Positions 26,060 to 35,088 of a stretch of 64,000 bases of DNA are shown piece after piece. A model generated the notes under the pieces. It did not search any database. It was not told the origin of the DNA and saw only the letters and a list, made by a program, of their open reading frames with translations. The position numbers were made by a program, and so were the translations under genes. Origin of the DNA: Bradyrhizobium sp. ORS 278. GTDB taxonomy: Bacteria; Pseudomonadota; Alphaproteobacteria; Rhizobiales; Xanthobacteraceae. Location of the stretch: assembly GCF_000026145.1 (NCBI RefSeq), contig NC_009445.1:4340001-4404000 (forward strand). The letters run 5' to 3'. Position 1 is the stretch's first letter. Each line of letters begins with the position of its first letter.

Positions 26060-27097
26060 ATGGCGCATGGCGACACAGTTCCGATGCCGGAGGCGCAAGC
26101 GCGCCGCGCCGGCGGCATCGCGTCGCTGCTGCGGTCGCAGATGCGCAACATCGCGCCGTTCCTGACCTTGATCTTCCTTACGGCGTTCTTCGCGATAGCC
26201 AGCCCGTCCTTCGCGACGCTCGACAATGTCGGCAACATCCTGACGCAGGTGTCCGTCACCGGCATCATCGCCGTCGGCCTGACCTTCGTCATCCTCTGCG
26301 CCGAGATCGACCTGTCGATCGCGGCCATCGCCAACGTCACCGGCATCGCGGTCGCCTACTTCACCTTGCAGGAGTCCTACGTCAATATCGCCAATGTCCC
26401 GCTGCCGGGCGTTGCCGCGATTTTGCTGGCGCTGGCGCTGTGCGCACTGCTCGGTGTGGTCAACGCCTTTGGCCTGACCGTCATCGGCATCCCCTCCTTC
26501 ATCATGACCTTGGCGATGATGCAGATCGCTGCGGGCATCTCGGCCATGCTGGTGCGCGGCCAGATCGCCTACAAGGTACCGCCCTTGATCACGACGCTGG
26601 GCTCCGGCTCGATCGCCGGTATCCCCTGGATCGTGGTCGTCGCCGCGCTGATGCTTCTGCTCGGCCACCTCGTGCTGACCTACACGCGCTTCGGCCGCTA
26701 CGTCTACATGGTCGGCGGCAACCGCGAAGCGGCGGAATATTCCGGCCTGAACGTCAAGCTCATCCTAGGCAGCGTGATGGTGATCTCGGCGGTCTGCTCG
26801 GGCATCGGCGGCATGCTCGGCGTGGCGCATTTCGGCAGCGCGCAGCAGAACGAGTTCGACACCTATCTGCTCGACTCGATCGCCGCGGTCGTGGTCGGCG
26901 GCACCAGCCTGTTCGGCGGCCGCGGCGGCATCGGAAATACCATCGTCGGCCTGTTCGTGCTCGGCGTGCTCAACAACGGCCTCGACCACGTCAACATTGA
27001 TAGCTTCCTGAAGATCCTGATCCGCGGTCTGATCCTGCTGGCGGCATTGGTGATCAACGTCTACGCCCAACGCCTGCGCGCAAAGGCGGCGGATTGA
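26060..27097 (+). CDS. Sugar ABC transporter permease, RbsC family
   Basis: 345 residues with eight to ten membrane helices and the conserved cytoplasmic coupling loop of the ribose-type permeases (ReAAEYSGLNVKLI region, about residue 225). The GGTSLFGGRGGIGNTIVGL segment near residue 285 is a hallmark of the family. A GGAGACG site precedes the ATG by 5 bases. It is the last gene of the importer operon. Downstream, two long inverted repeats fill the gap before the convergent mtnK gene. Confidence 0.94.
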   Translation: MAHGDTVPMPEAQARRAGGIASLLRSQMRNIAPFLTLIFLTAFFAIASPSFATLDNVGNILTQVSVTGIIAVGLTFVILCAEIDLSIAAIANVTGIAVAYFTLQESYVNIANVPLPGVAAILLALALCALLGVVNAFGLTVIGIPSFIMTLAMMQIAAGISAMLVRGQIAYKVPPLITTLGSGSIAGIPWIVVVAALMLLLGHLVLTYTRFGRYVYMVGGNREAAEYSGLNVKLILGSVMVISAVCSGIGGMLGVAHFGSAQQNEFDTYLLDSIAAVVVGGTSLFGGRGGIGNTIVGLFVLGVLNNGLDHVNIDSFLKILIRGLILLAALVINVYAQRLRAKAAD

Positions 27098-27106
27098 GCG
27101 TAATGC

Positions 27107-27245
27107 CGTAGGATGGGCAAAGCAGCCGCCGAAGGCGGCAGCGTGCCCACCGTCCAACCGCGAGCCCGGTGCGCGATGGTGGGCACGGCGCAGGACAGAT
27201 CGAGGCACAATCGATCGTTTGAGGCGCGCCTTTGCCCACCCTACG
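27107..27245. repeat. Nested palindromic intergenic repeat
   Basis: A 16-bp arm at 27107-27122 (CGTAGGATGGGCAAAG) is matched at 15 of 16 positions by the inverse arm at 27230-27245. Inside it a second perfect inverted repeat of 9 bp (GTGCCCACC at 27143-27151, GGTGGGCAC at 27178-27186) forms its own hairpin. The layout resembles the REP/BIME-like dispersed repeats that I recall from intergenic regions of Bradyrhizobium. It may terminate the convergent transcripts of the permease and mtnK genes. Confidence 0.75.
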
Positions 27246-27291
27246 CAGCGCTTTCCATTCCAAGCGAGATGAAGTCATCCGCTCGGACCCC

Positions 27292-27374
27292 GTAGCCCGC
27301 ATGAGCGGAGCGACATGGGGGGTCTCACGCGCATGATCTGAGAACCCGGATGTCGCTCCGCTCATCCGGGCTAC
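27292..27374. repeat. 25-bp inverted repeat, dispersed-repeat type
   Basis: Arms at 27292-27316 and 27350-27374 match at 24 of 25 positions, separated by 33 bases. The arms start GTAGCCCG and contain GAGCGGAGCGACAT. This is a second palindromic element distinct in sequence from that at 27107-27245, and the two lie side by side between convergent genes. Such imperfect palindromes are often present in many copies per genome; the copy number cannot be checked here. Confidence 0.75.
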
Positions 27375-27400
27375 CAGATCGCTCCTCGCAATGACGCGGC

Positions 27401-28702
27401 CTAGAAGGCTGGCTGCCAGTGGCGCAAGTCGCGCGCAGCCGTCGTCACCGCTTCGACCGACGCGAAGGACGCTGTCTCCACCATCAGCCTTCGCGCGAGT
27501 CGTAGCGCCCGCGCCTCGCTTATCGCGCGCCGCCTTGGATCCTCGATCAATTCGAAATCGATGTTATGCGCGAGCCCCAGAATGCGACGGATGATCTTGG
27601 CTGCCGTGAAACCGACGGCGTCGTGAAACACCCTGGCCATGTAGGCCTGTCGCTCCGCCTCTAGCCGTGCTGCGCCCGACTCGTCGGGAAACAGCGAAAG
27701 CGGATAGGCATCGCCAGTCGCTCCGCTGCGCCACAACTCCAGGAACTTGTCCGCGAATCCACTCCAGACCTGGCCGGCCGTACCAAGCACCCAGCTCTCG
27801 AAGGCCTCTCTGTCGCCGTGCGATCGCTCATGACCGGCGGACGCGAAATACGCCATCAGCAGATTGGCCAGCACCGCGCCGACATCGAATCCCATCGGGC
27901 CATAGAAGGCGAATTCGGGATCGATCACCTTGGTCTCTCGCTCCGTGACCATGATCGAGCCGGTGTGCAGATCACCATGGATCAGCGCCTCGGCGCTCGA
28001 CAGGAATTTCAGCTTCAGCCGGGAGATCGCGACATGCAGATCGAGATCGGCGCGGATGTCGGCGGCGGTCGCGTCGAGCCACGGCGCGGTCCAGCGGTTC
28101 TGCTCGGCGATGCGATAGGGATCGGTGAAGATCAGATCCTCGGTGATCTTGCACAGCGCGTGATTGCCGGCAAAGCTGGCGATCGCTTCCTTCTTGGCTG
28201 CCGCCGAGAGCGCGAGGTCCGACGAGAAGAACAGCGTCCGCGCCATGAACGTCGTGATGTGATCGACGAAGGCCGGATAGATCGTACCTGCGACCAGCCC
28301 CTTGCGCATGATGATGTGCGGCTCGAGCAGCTCCATCGCCGTGAGCGCCAGCGCCGGGTCATGATGCACGATCGCCGGTACGAGGCCGGGCGCGAGACGG
28401 TTCTGATGCGCCAGCGCCAGATGCTCGTAGTGGGCGCGTGACAGCGGCAGCGGCCAGCTTTCGCCGACCAGGCGCACATAAGGCAGAGCCTGCTTCACGG
28501 CGAGGCCGCCAGCCGTGCCCTTGACGATGAAAACGAGATTGAGATTGCCGTCGCCGACCTCGGTGATCGACCAGTGCTCGGCCGGCCCGCCGAGTTGAGC
28601 TGCGACCGCCGGCACGGCTGCGAGGGTGCCGCGCAAATCGGGTTCATTGAGAATGCGATAGCCTGACGGCGTCCCCTGCCCGGCTGCGCCCGATGTCGTC
28701 AC
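27401..28702 (-). CDS. mtnK: S-methyl-5-thioribose kinase
   Basis: 433 residues from GTG at 28702, chosen because GGGAGG lies 7 bases before it; an ATG ten codons upstream is the alternative. The protein kinase-like fold shows VGDGNLNLVFIV (nucleotide loop), AVKQALPYVR (Lys), ALIHGDLHTGSIMV (catalytic loop with Asp) and KVIDPEFAFYGPMGFDVG (metal-binding Asp), all characteristic of MtnK. It phosphorylates methylthioribose in the methionine salvage or methylthioadenosine disposal routes. The usual partner mtnA is not in the window. It converges on a ribose-type ABC importer, which suggests, without proof, that methylthioribose is imported. Confidence 0.9.
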   Translation of the reverse strand: MTTSGAAGQGTPSGYRILNEPDLRGTLAAVPAVAAQLGGPAEHWSITEVGDGNLNLVFIVKGTAGGLAVKQALPYVRLVGESWPLPLSRAHYEHLALAHQNRLAPGLVPAIVHHDPALALTAMELLEPHIIMRKGLVAGTIYPAFVDHITTFMARTLFFSSDLALSAAAKKEAIASFAGNHALCKITEDLIFTDPYRIAEQNRWTAPWLDATAADIRADLDLHVAISRLKLKFLSSAEALIHGDLHTGSIMVTERETKVIDPEFAFYGPMGFDVGAVLANLLMAYFASAGHERSHGDREAFESWVLGTAGQVWSGFADKFLELWRSGATGDAYPLSLFPDESGAARLEAERQAYMARVFHDAVGFTAAKIIRRILGLAHNIDFELIEDPRRRAISEARALRLARRLMVETASFASVEAVTTAARDLRHWQPAF

Positions 28703-28742
28703 GCGCGACCTCCCTGTCGATCTTGTTGTCATCTCCTATAGC

Positions 28743-28772
28743 AAAAAAGCCGACGCGCGTCCGCGCATCGGC
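28743..28772 (-). terminator. Terminator at the end of the nuo-birA-rnj-mce-DUF1467 unit
   Basis: A stem of ten pairs (GCCGATGCGC / GCGCGTCGGC, one wobble pair) with a 4-base loop is followed on the minus strand by six T. It lies 130 bases past the DUF1467 stop and just upstream of mtnK, so it separates the two units. Confidence 0.85.
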
Positions 28773-28901
28773 CGGAGAGGATGTTGTGCGACGCAAGCGG
28801 ACGGGACGAGCGTTTCCTTAGAACCGGTTGTTCCCGTGTCGCGTTCTCGCCATCTCCACCGCTGCATGCTCCGCGAAAGCGGGGCATCCATTAACGGTCG
28901 T

Positions 28902-29177
28902 CTAGAACGGCATGCCCATCAGCTTCGAAAGCCGCTCGATGTTGAGATAACCGGCCTGATAGGCCGCAAGCCCAAGGCCGAAAACCACGGCCGAGAGCAG
29001 CGTGGTCCAAATCAGGCGGCGGCCCATCAGGCTGATGGTCGGCGCGCCGGGATCGGTGCCGGGCGACGCGCCGCCAGTCTCGTGCTGGCTACGCACGCCG
29101 AACGGCAGGGTGACGAACAAGGTCACCCACCACATCACGAAGTAGATCGCGAGCCAGGTTGAGATCGTATAGGCCAT
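28902..29177 (-). CDS. DUF1467 family small membrane protein
   Basis: 91 residues with two membrane helices (about residues 6-28, IYFVMWWVTLFVTLPFGV, and 55-76, LIWTTLLSAVVFGLGLAAYQAG). The run WWVTLFVTLPFGVRSQ is the hallmark of DUF1467, which in Rhizobiales regularly follows mce. It lies 12 bases after mce and is the last gene of the long minus-strand unit. Function unknown; an inner-membrane protein is the only safe statement. Confidence 0.9.
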   Translation of the reverse strand: MAYTISTWLAIYFVMWWVTLFVTLPFGVRSQHETGGASPGTDPGAPTISLMGRRLIWTTLLSAVVFGLGLAAYQAGYLNIERLSKLMGMPF

Positions 29178-29189
29178 GATCGCGCTGCC

Positions 29190-29594
29190 TCAGGCCTGCT
29201 CGATCTCGACAAGCGCGCCCGAAAAATCCTTCGGGTGCAGGAACAGCACGGGCTTGCCATGCGCGCCGATCTTCGGCTGGCCGTCGCCGAGCACGCGGGC
29301 GCCTTCCTTGATCAGCGTATCGCGCGAGGCGATGATATCGGCCACCTCGTAGCAGACGTGGTGGATGCCACCATCGGCATTGCGCTCGAGAAACTTGGAG
29401 ATCGGCGAAGCCTCGCCGAGCGGCTGGATGAACTCGATCTTGGTGTTCGGCAAGGTGACGAACACGGTTATCACGCCGTGCTCCGGCAGCGGGACCGCCG
29501 AGGAGATCTCGGCGCCGAACGCCGCGCCGTAGATCTTCGCAGCCTTCTCCGCGTCCTTGACCGCGATCGCGACGTGATTGAGCCGGCCCAGCAT
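29190..29594 (-). CDS. mce: Methylmalonyl-CoA epimerase
   Basis: 134 residues of the glyoxalase/vicinal-oxygen-chelate fold, the normal size for the enzyme. Metal ligands are visible: His7 (LNHVAIAV), Glu54 (KIEFIQPLG), the His pair at 78-79 (GGIHHVCYEV) and Glu130 near the end (ALVEIEQA). The enzyme interconverts the R and S forms of methylmalonyl-CoA in propionyl-CoA metabolism. A strong GGAGG site precedes the ATG at 29594; the frame is open further upstream into rnj without domain content. It lies 47 bases after rnj and 12 before the DUF1467 gene. Confidence 0.93.
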   Translation of the reverse strand: MLGRLNHVAIAVKDAEKAAKIYGAAFGAEISSAVPLPEHGVITVFVTLPNTKIEFIQPLGEASPISKFLERNADGGIHHVCYEVADIIASRDTLIKEGARVLGDGQPKIGAHGKPVLFLHPKDFSGALVEIEQA

Positions 29595-29641
29595 GACATC
29601 CTCCACTCTTGTATCGCGGCCGTTCGATCGGCCTTGCTTGC

Positions 29642-31312
29642 TCAGACTTCCAATACGTGAACGAGGCAGATCGGTTTCTTGCCCCACTGCTCGTTGACCG
29701 CGGAGCGCACCGCGCGCCGCACCGACTCGGCCGCAGCGTCCGGATCACGCCGGCGCGCCCGCGGCAGGCCTTCGAAGGTCGAGACCACGGCGTCGAACAC
29801 GATGTCGTCCATCGGCTCGCCCGCCGTCGTCTTCTCGGGAATGCCGACCATGTCGACTTCGGGATCGTCGGCGAGCTCGCCCTTCTCGGTGACGGCCATG
29901 GCCACGAAGATGCAGCCGGCAAAACTCATCTTGCGGCGCTCGACAACGGCGCGCGACTTCGAGTCCTCGAGGATGGTACCGTCCTTGTAGAGCCGGCCCG
30001 ATGGCAGTTCGTCGATGATGCCGGGGTCGCCTGGCCCAAGCTTGACCAGATCGCCATTGCGGCAGGTGATGACCCTCGGCACGCCGCAGGCGCGCGCCAG
30101 CTTGGCGTGCTCGTTGAGGTGCAGCGCCTCGCCATGGACGGGGATCAAGAGCTGAGGCCGCGTCCAGGCGATCATGTCGCGCAGCTCGTCGCGGCGCGGA
30201 TGGCCGGAAACGTGCACCAGATGATCGCGATCGGTGATGATCTCAATGCCCTGCTGCACCAGTCCATTGATCACCGCGCCGACGGCCTTCTCATTGCCGG
30301 GGATGGTGCGCGAGGAGAAGATGACCGTGTCGCCCTTGTTGAGCGTGACCAGCGGATGATCGTCATTGGCGATACGCGCCAGCGCCGCGCGCGGCTCGCC
30401 CTGGCTGCCGGTGCAAAGCGCCAGCACCTTGTCCGGCGGAAAGTGGCCGTAGAGATCCATGCCGCGGAAGTTCTGCACGCCGTCGAGATAGCCGGTCTCG
30501 CGCGCCACCTGCACAACGCGCTCCATGGCGCGGCCGACGATGACGACCTCGCGCTCGGCCTCGCGTGCCGCATCGGCGACGGCGCGAATACGCGCCACGT
30601 TGGAGGCGAAGGTAGTGACGGCGACGCGCCCCTTCGCTTCCTTGACCAGCTTGGCGATGCTCTTGGCGACTTCGGCCTCGGACGGCGAACGTCCCTCGCG
30701 CACAGCGTTGGTCGAGTCGCCGATGAGCGCGAGCAGCCCGGCATCGCCGAGCTCGCGCAGCCGCTTCTCGTCGGTCGGCGCGCCCAGCACCGGCGTCGGA
30801 TCGATCTTCCAGTCGCCGGTGTGCAGGACAGTGCCGACCTCGGTGTGGATGGCGAGCGCATGCGATTCCGGAATCGAATGCGCGACCGGGATGAACTCGA
30901 CGTTGAACGGGCCGATATCGACGCGGCCGCCCGACGGGATCACCTTGACCGGAATCTTGGCCGGCAACCGCTCGGCTTCGCACTTCGCCTCGAACAACGC
31001 CGCGCTGAACTTGGTCGCGTAGATCGGGCATTTCAGCCGCGGCCAGAGATCGATGATCGCGCCGAAATGGTCTTCATGCGCGTGGGTCAGCACCAGGCCG
31101 ACGAGGTTCTTGCCCTCCTTCTCCAGGAAGCTCACGTCCGGCATGATCAGATCGATGCCCGGCAGATGCTCCTCGTCGCCGAAGGAGACGCCGAGATCGA
31201 TCGCGAGCCAGGAGCGCTGGTGGCGGTTGCCGAGGCCGTAGATCGACAGGTTCATGCCGATCTCGCCCACGCCGCCGAGCGGCGCAAAGGTCAGTTCGTC
31301 CGGACGTGCCAT
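29642..31312 (-). CDS. rnj: Ribonuclease J
   Basis: 556 residues of the metallo-beta-lactamase/beta-CASP family. The zinc motif LTHAHEDHFGAI is present near residues 76-87, followed by the beta-CASP region with CTGSQGEPRAAL and the SGHPRRDELRDM segment, and a C-terminal domain. The enzyme processes and degrades RNA, with 5'-to-3' exonuclease activity; in alphaproteobacteria it matures 23S rRNA. Its ATG directly follows the TAG stop of birA, so the two are translated from one message. Confidence 0.95.
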   Translation of the reverse strand: MARPDELTFAPLGGVGEIGMNLSIYGLGNRHQRSWLAIDLGVSFGDEEHLPGIDLIMPDVSFLEKEGKNLVGLVLTHAHEDHFGAIIDLWPRLKCPIYATKFSAALFEAKCEAERLPAKIPVKVIPSGGRVDIGPFNVEFIPVAHSIPESHALAIHTEVGTVLHTGDWKIDPTPVLGAPTDEKRLRELGDAGLLALIGDSTNAVREGRSPSEAEVAKSIAKLVKEAKGRVAVTTFASNVARIRAVADAAREAEREVVIVGRAMERVVQVARETGYLDGVQNFRGMDLYGHFPPDKVLALCTGSQGEPRAALARIANDDHPLVTLNKGDTVIFSSRTIPGNEKAVGAVINGLVQQGIEIITDRDHLVHVSGHPRRDELRDMIAWTRPQLLIPVHGEALHLNEHAKLARACGVPRVITCRNGDLVKLGPGDPGIIDELPSGRLYKDGTILEDSKSRAVVERRKMSFAGCIFVAMAVTEKGELADDPEVDMVGIPEKTTAGEPMDDIVFDAVVSTFEGLPRARRRDPDAAAESVRRAVRSAVNEQWGKKPICLVHVLEV

Positions 31313-32122
31313 CTAGACCGCTCCCTTGGATGCGACCGAGCCGAAATGAACATCACCGGCCGTGATCGGCTCCAATCGTCCCTCCGCGGTCCGCACCAGC
31401 ATACAACCCTGTTCGTCGATCGTGTCGAAAATCCCCTCGATGATAGCATGTCCGGACCTGATCGCGACGGGCTGACCGAGCCCTGCTGCCCGCTCAAGCC
31501 ACAGCTTTCGGATGTCGCCGAAGCCGCGACCCGCGTTCCAGATGCCGAAATATTCGACCCAATTGTCGGAGAGCGCCGTGAACAGGTCCTCGGCGCTGAC
31601 CTCGACGCCGAGGTCCCGCAGCGAGACCGCCGGTGTCGGGGTATCGGTCGGCGCCGCCACCACATTGGTGCCGATGCCGGCCACGACAGCCAGCCCGGAG
31701 GCTACCTGCTCGGCCTCGAGCAGCATACCGACGATCTTGCGTCCGCCCGCGAGCACGTCGTTCGGCCATTTCACCGCGAGATCCAGTGCCGGGCTGCCAC
31801 CGGACCGCAGCACAGCCTCGAGGCTGACCTGGCGCAGAGCGTTTTCGATCGCAAGGCAGGCCGCAAATCCGAGCGTCGCGGCGACGGCCGGAATGACGTC
31901 GAGCACTTCGAGCACGGAGGACGCCAGGTTGCCGCGCGGGGCGATCCAGGGTCGATGGCGGCGGCCGCGCCCCGCCGTCTGCTCCGTGGTCACGAACCAG
32001 CAAGGCGCTTTCGCGCCGTTCCGCGCCGCGACCAAGGCCTCGACATTGGTCGAGCCGGCCTGATCGAAGACGACGAGCCCGTAGCCGCCGGCAGCGGCAC
32101 GGGCTCCGAGCGCCAACGTCAT
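31313..32122 (-). CDS. birA: Biotin-[acetyl-CoA-carboxylase] ligase, without DNA-binding domain
   Basis: 269 residues. The biotin-binding loop GRGRRHRPW (residues 51-59) and the following KWPNDVLAGGRKIVGMLLE are the catalytic signature. The usual N-terminal helix-turn-helix of E. coli BirA is missing, so this is a class I ligase that cannot act as the biotin-operon repressor. It attaches biotin to carboxylase subunits in the cytoplasm. Its ATG abuts the nuoN stop (TAGATG), as does the next gene's with its own stop, marking tight coupling at the end of the complex I operon. Confidence 0.93.
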   Translation of the reverse strand: MTLALGARAAAGGYGLVVFDQAGSTNVEALVAARNGAKAPCWFVTTEQTAGRGRRHRPWIAPRGNLASSVLEVLDVIPAVAATLGFAACLAIENALRQVSLEAVLRSGGSPALDLAVKWPNDVLAGGRKIVGMLLEAEQVASGLAVVAGIGTNVVAAPTDTPTPAVSLRDLGVEVSAEDLFTALSDNWVEYFGIWNAGRGFGDIRKLWLERAAGLGQPVAIRSGHAIIEGIFDTIDEQGCMLVRTAEGRLEPITAGDVHFGSVASKGAV

Positions 32123-33550
32123 CTAGAACAGCGACTTCGCCGCGGCCGCAGCGGCGCTGACCAGCGGGCCGGGATAGGCGAAGAACAGGATGTTGAAGAT
32201 GCCGGAGATCGCGAGCACGGTGCGCAGCTCGATCCGGACCGGATCGACCGTCGGCAGCGGCTGGTCGAAATACATCGTCTTGACGATGAGCAGATAATAG
32301 TAGGCGCCGACGACGCTGGTCAGCACGCCGATCACCGACAGCGTGAACAGACCGCCCTTGATCGCGGCGACGAAGACGTACCATTTGGCGAAGAAGCCCG
32401 CGAGTGGCGGGACGCCGGCCAGCGAGAACAAGAGCATTGCGAAGAAGAAGGCCAGCAGCGGGTTGGTGCGGGACAGACCGGCGAAGTCGCTGATCTTCTC
32501 GAACGACTGGCCGTTGCGCTTGATCGCCATGATCACCGCGAATGAGCCCAGCGTCATCGCGACATAGATCGCGATATAGGTCAGCACGCCCTGCGCGCCT
32601 TCCACCGTGCCGGCGGCGAGGCCGACCAGCGCGAAGCCCATGTGGCCGATCGACGAGTAGGCCATCAGCCGCTTGATGTTGGTCTGGCCGATCGCGGCGA
32701 ACGAGCCGAGCGCCATCGAGGCGATCGAAACGAACACGATGATCTGCTGCCACTGGAAGGTGATGCCCGGGAACGCGGTGAGCGCGACGCGCGCGAACAC
32801 GGCGATCGCGGCGACCTTCGGTGCCGAGGCGAAGAACGCCGTCACCGGCGTCGGCGCGCCTTCATAGACGTCCGGCGTCCACATGTGGAACGGCACGGCC
32901 GAGACCTTGAAGCACATGCCGGCGAACAGGAAGACGAGGCCGAAGATCACGCCGACGCTGCCGGTCTTGGTCGCCGCGGCAATTCCGGCAAAGCTCACCG
33001 TGCCGGTGAAGCCGTAGACCAGCGAGGCGCCGTAGAGGAGCATGCCGGACGAAAGCGCGCCGAGCACGAAGTACTTCAGGCCGGCCTCGGTCGACTTGAC
33101 GTTGTCGCGATGGCTGGCGGCGACGACGTAAAGCGCGAGCGACATCAGCTCGAGGCCGAGATAGAGCGCGATCAGATCGCCGGCCGAGATCAGGACCAGC
33201 ATGCCCAAGGTCGAGAGCAGCACCAGGATCGCATATTCGAAGATGCGGCGGTCCGGCTTGGAGAGAAACTCCGCCGACATCACCAGCGTGCCGATCGAGC
33301 CGATGATCGCCAGGATCTTCAGAAAGCGCGCATAGCTGTCGGCGATGAAGCTGCCGCCGAACGCCTGCCCGGCCGGCTGCCTCAGCACCAGGATGCCGAC
33401 CACGATCAGCAGCACGACCGCGAGGCCGGTGACGATCCCCGTCGTCCCCTGGCCGCGAAACGCGCCCAGCATCAACAGCGCCATGGCCCCCAAGGCCAGC
33501 AGCAGCTCCGGCAGCACCACCCAAAGCTGAGGCCCAAGATTCTCGATCAT
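32123..33550 (-). CDS. nuoN: NADH-quinone oxidoreductase subunit N
   Basis: 475 residues with about 14 membrane helices, one of the three antiporter-like proton-pumping subunits of complex I. The family's conserved glutamate and lysine helices are visible ([37 protein letters not shown]). It follows nuoM by 29 bases and abuts birA. Confidence 0.95.
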   Translation of the reverse strand: MIENLGPQLWVVLPELLLALGAMALLMLGAFRGQGTTGIVTGLAVVLLIVVGILVLRQPAGQAFGGSFIADSYARFLKILAIIGSIGTLVMSAEFLSKPDRRIFEYAILVLLSTLGMLVLISAGDLIALYLGLELMSLALYVVAASHRDNVKSTEAGLKYFVLGALSSGMLLYGASLVYGFTGTVSFAGIAAATKTGSVGVIFGLVFLFAGMCFKVSAVPFHMWTPDVYEGAPTPVTAFFASAPKVAAIAVFARVALTAFPGITFQWQQIIVFVSIASMALGSFAAIGQTNIKRLMAYSSIGHMGFALVGLAAGTVEGAQGVLTYIAIYVAMTLGSFAVIMAIKRNGQSFEKISDFAGLSRTNPLLAFFFAMLLFSLAGVPPLAGFFAKWYVFVAAIKGGLFTLSVIGVLTSVVGAYYYLLIVKTMYFDQPLPTVDPVRIELRTVLAISGIFNILFFAYPGPLVSAAAAAAKSLF

Positions 33551-33579
33551 CGTCTCTGTCCCGACCCCTTAAGGTCTCA

Positions 33580-35088
33580 TCATTGGAGCAGCGCGGCGGC
33601 CTTCACGGCCGTCACGGCGGTATTGTAGTTGGTGACGAGCTGCTGCACCGAGGCCGCCGACATGTCCAGGATCGGCTTCGGATAGACGCCGAACAGGATG
33701 GTCAGCGCCACCAGCGGAAACAGGATCATGCCTTCACGCCAGGTGAGATCCTTGATGCTCGCGAGCGACGGCTTGGTCAGCGCGCCGAACACCACCTTGC
33801 GATACAGCCACAGCGCATAGGCGGCCGACAGGATGACGCCGAAGGTTGCGAAGAACGCGGTCGGAATCGACACCTTGAAGGTGCCGAGCAGGGTCATGAA
33901 CTCGCCGACGAAGCCGGAGGTGCCGGGCAGACCGACATTGGCCATGGTGAACACCATGAACACCAGCGCGTAGACCGGCATCCGGTTGACGAGGCCGCCA
34001 TAGGCCGCGATCTCGCGGGTGTGCATGCGGTCGTAGACGACGCCGACGCAAAGGAACAGCGCGCCCGAGACGATGCCGTGCGAGATCATCTGGAACACGC
34101 CGCCGGCGACACCCTGCATGGTGCCGGCGAAGATGCCCATCGTCACGAAGCCCATATGCGCCACCGACGAGTAGGCGATGAGCTTCTTGATGTCCTCCTG
34201 CATCAGCGCGACCAGCGAGGTGTAGATGATCGCGATCGCCGACAGCGTCCACACCAGCGGCGCGAAGTCGTGCGAGGCCAGCGGGAACATCGGCAGCGAG
34301 AAGCGCAGGAAGCCGTAGCCGCCCATCTTCAGCAGGATCGCGGCCAGGATCACCGAGCCGGCGGTCGGCGCCTCGACGTGCGCATCCGGCAGCCAGGTGT
34401 GCACCGGCCACATCGGCATCTTCACCGCGAAGGAGGCGAAGAAGGCAAGCCAGGCCCAGGTCTGCAAGCTGCGCGGCACCGCCGTGTGCATCAGGGTCGG
34501 GATGTCGGTCGTGCCGGCGTTCCAGTACAGCGCCATGATGGCGAGCAGCATCAGCACCGAGCCGAGCAAGGTGTAGAGGAAGAACTTGAACGACGCGTAG
34601 ACCCGGCGCGGGCCGCCCCAGACGCCGATGATCAGGAACATCGGGATCAGGCCGCCCTCGAAGAACAGGTAGAACAGCACGAGGTCGAGCGCCGAGAAGG
34701 TGCCGACCATCAGCGTTTCCAGGATCAGGAACGCCATCATGTATTCGCGCAGGCGGTTCTTCACCGACTTCCAGCTAGCGATGATGCAAAACGGCATCAA
34801 GGCGGTGGTCAGGATCACGAATGGCAGCGAGATGCCGTCGACACCCATGTGGTAGCTGATGCCGGCCGCCAGCCAGTTCTTCTTCTCGACGAACTGGAAG
34901 TCGGTCAGGTTGGGGTCGAAGCGCAGCACCAGGATCACCGACACCGCGAAGGTGATCAGCGTGGTCCACAGCGCGATCCAGCGCGCATTGCGCTGGGCGG
35001 CCTCGTCGTCGCCACGGACCAGATAGATCAGCAGCGCGCCGACGAGCGGCAGGAAGGTGACGACAGAGAGAATTGGCCAGGTGGTCAT
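33580..35088 (-). CDS. nuoM: NADH-quinone oxidoreductase subunit M
   Basis: 502 residues from the ATG at 35088, which overlaps the nuoL stop (ATGA). An open frame extends upstream over nuoL but is not coding. It is an antiporter-like membrane subunit: [17 protein letters not shown] holds the conserved Glu, and [22 protein letters not shown] is the typical lysine-bearing loop. It pumps protons in the membrane arm of complex I. Confidence 0.96.
   Translation of the reverse strand: MTTWPILSVVTFLPLVGALLIYLVRGDDEAAQRNARWIALWTTLITFAVSVILVLRFDPNLTDFQFVEKKNWLAAGISYHMGVDGISLPFVILTTALMPFCIIASWKSVKNRLREYMMAFLILETLMVGTFSALDLVLFYLFFEGGLIPMFLIIGVWGGPRRVYASFKFFLYTLLGSVLMLLAIMALYWNAGTTDIPTLMHTAVPRSLQTWAWLAFFASFAVKMPMWPVHTWLPDAHVEAPTAGSVILAAILLKMGGYGFLRFSLPMFPLASHDFAPLVWTLSAIAIIYTSLVALMQEDIKKLIAYSSVAHMGFVTMGIFAGTMQGVAGGVFQMISHGIVSGALFLCVGVVYDRMHTREIAAYGGLVNRMPVYALVFMVFTMANVGLPGTSGFVGEFMTLLGTFKVSIPTAFFATFGVILSAAYALWLYRKVVFGALTKPSLASIKDLTWREGMILFPLVALTILFGVYPKPILDMSAASVQQLVTNYNTAVTAVKAAALLQ

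Noticed and set aside
14988..28702. The copper, importer and mtnK region as a genomic island between proS and the nuo unit
   Set aside because: No integrase, transposase, tRNA junction or direct repeats were seen. From memory the pcu cluster lies near the nuo genes in Bradyrhizobium as well, so the position is probably native.
29609..32545. A 978-codon plus-strand open frame opposite rnj, birA and nuoN
   Set aside because: It spans three certain genes on the other strand and has no domain of its own.
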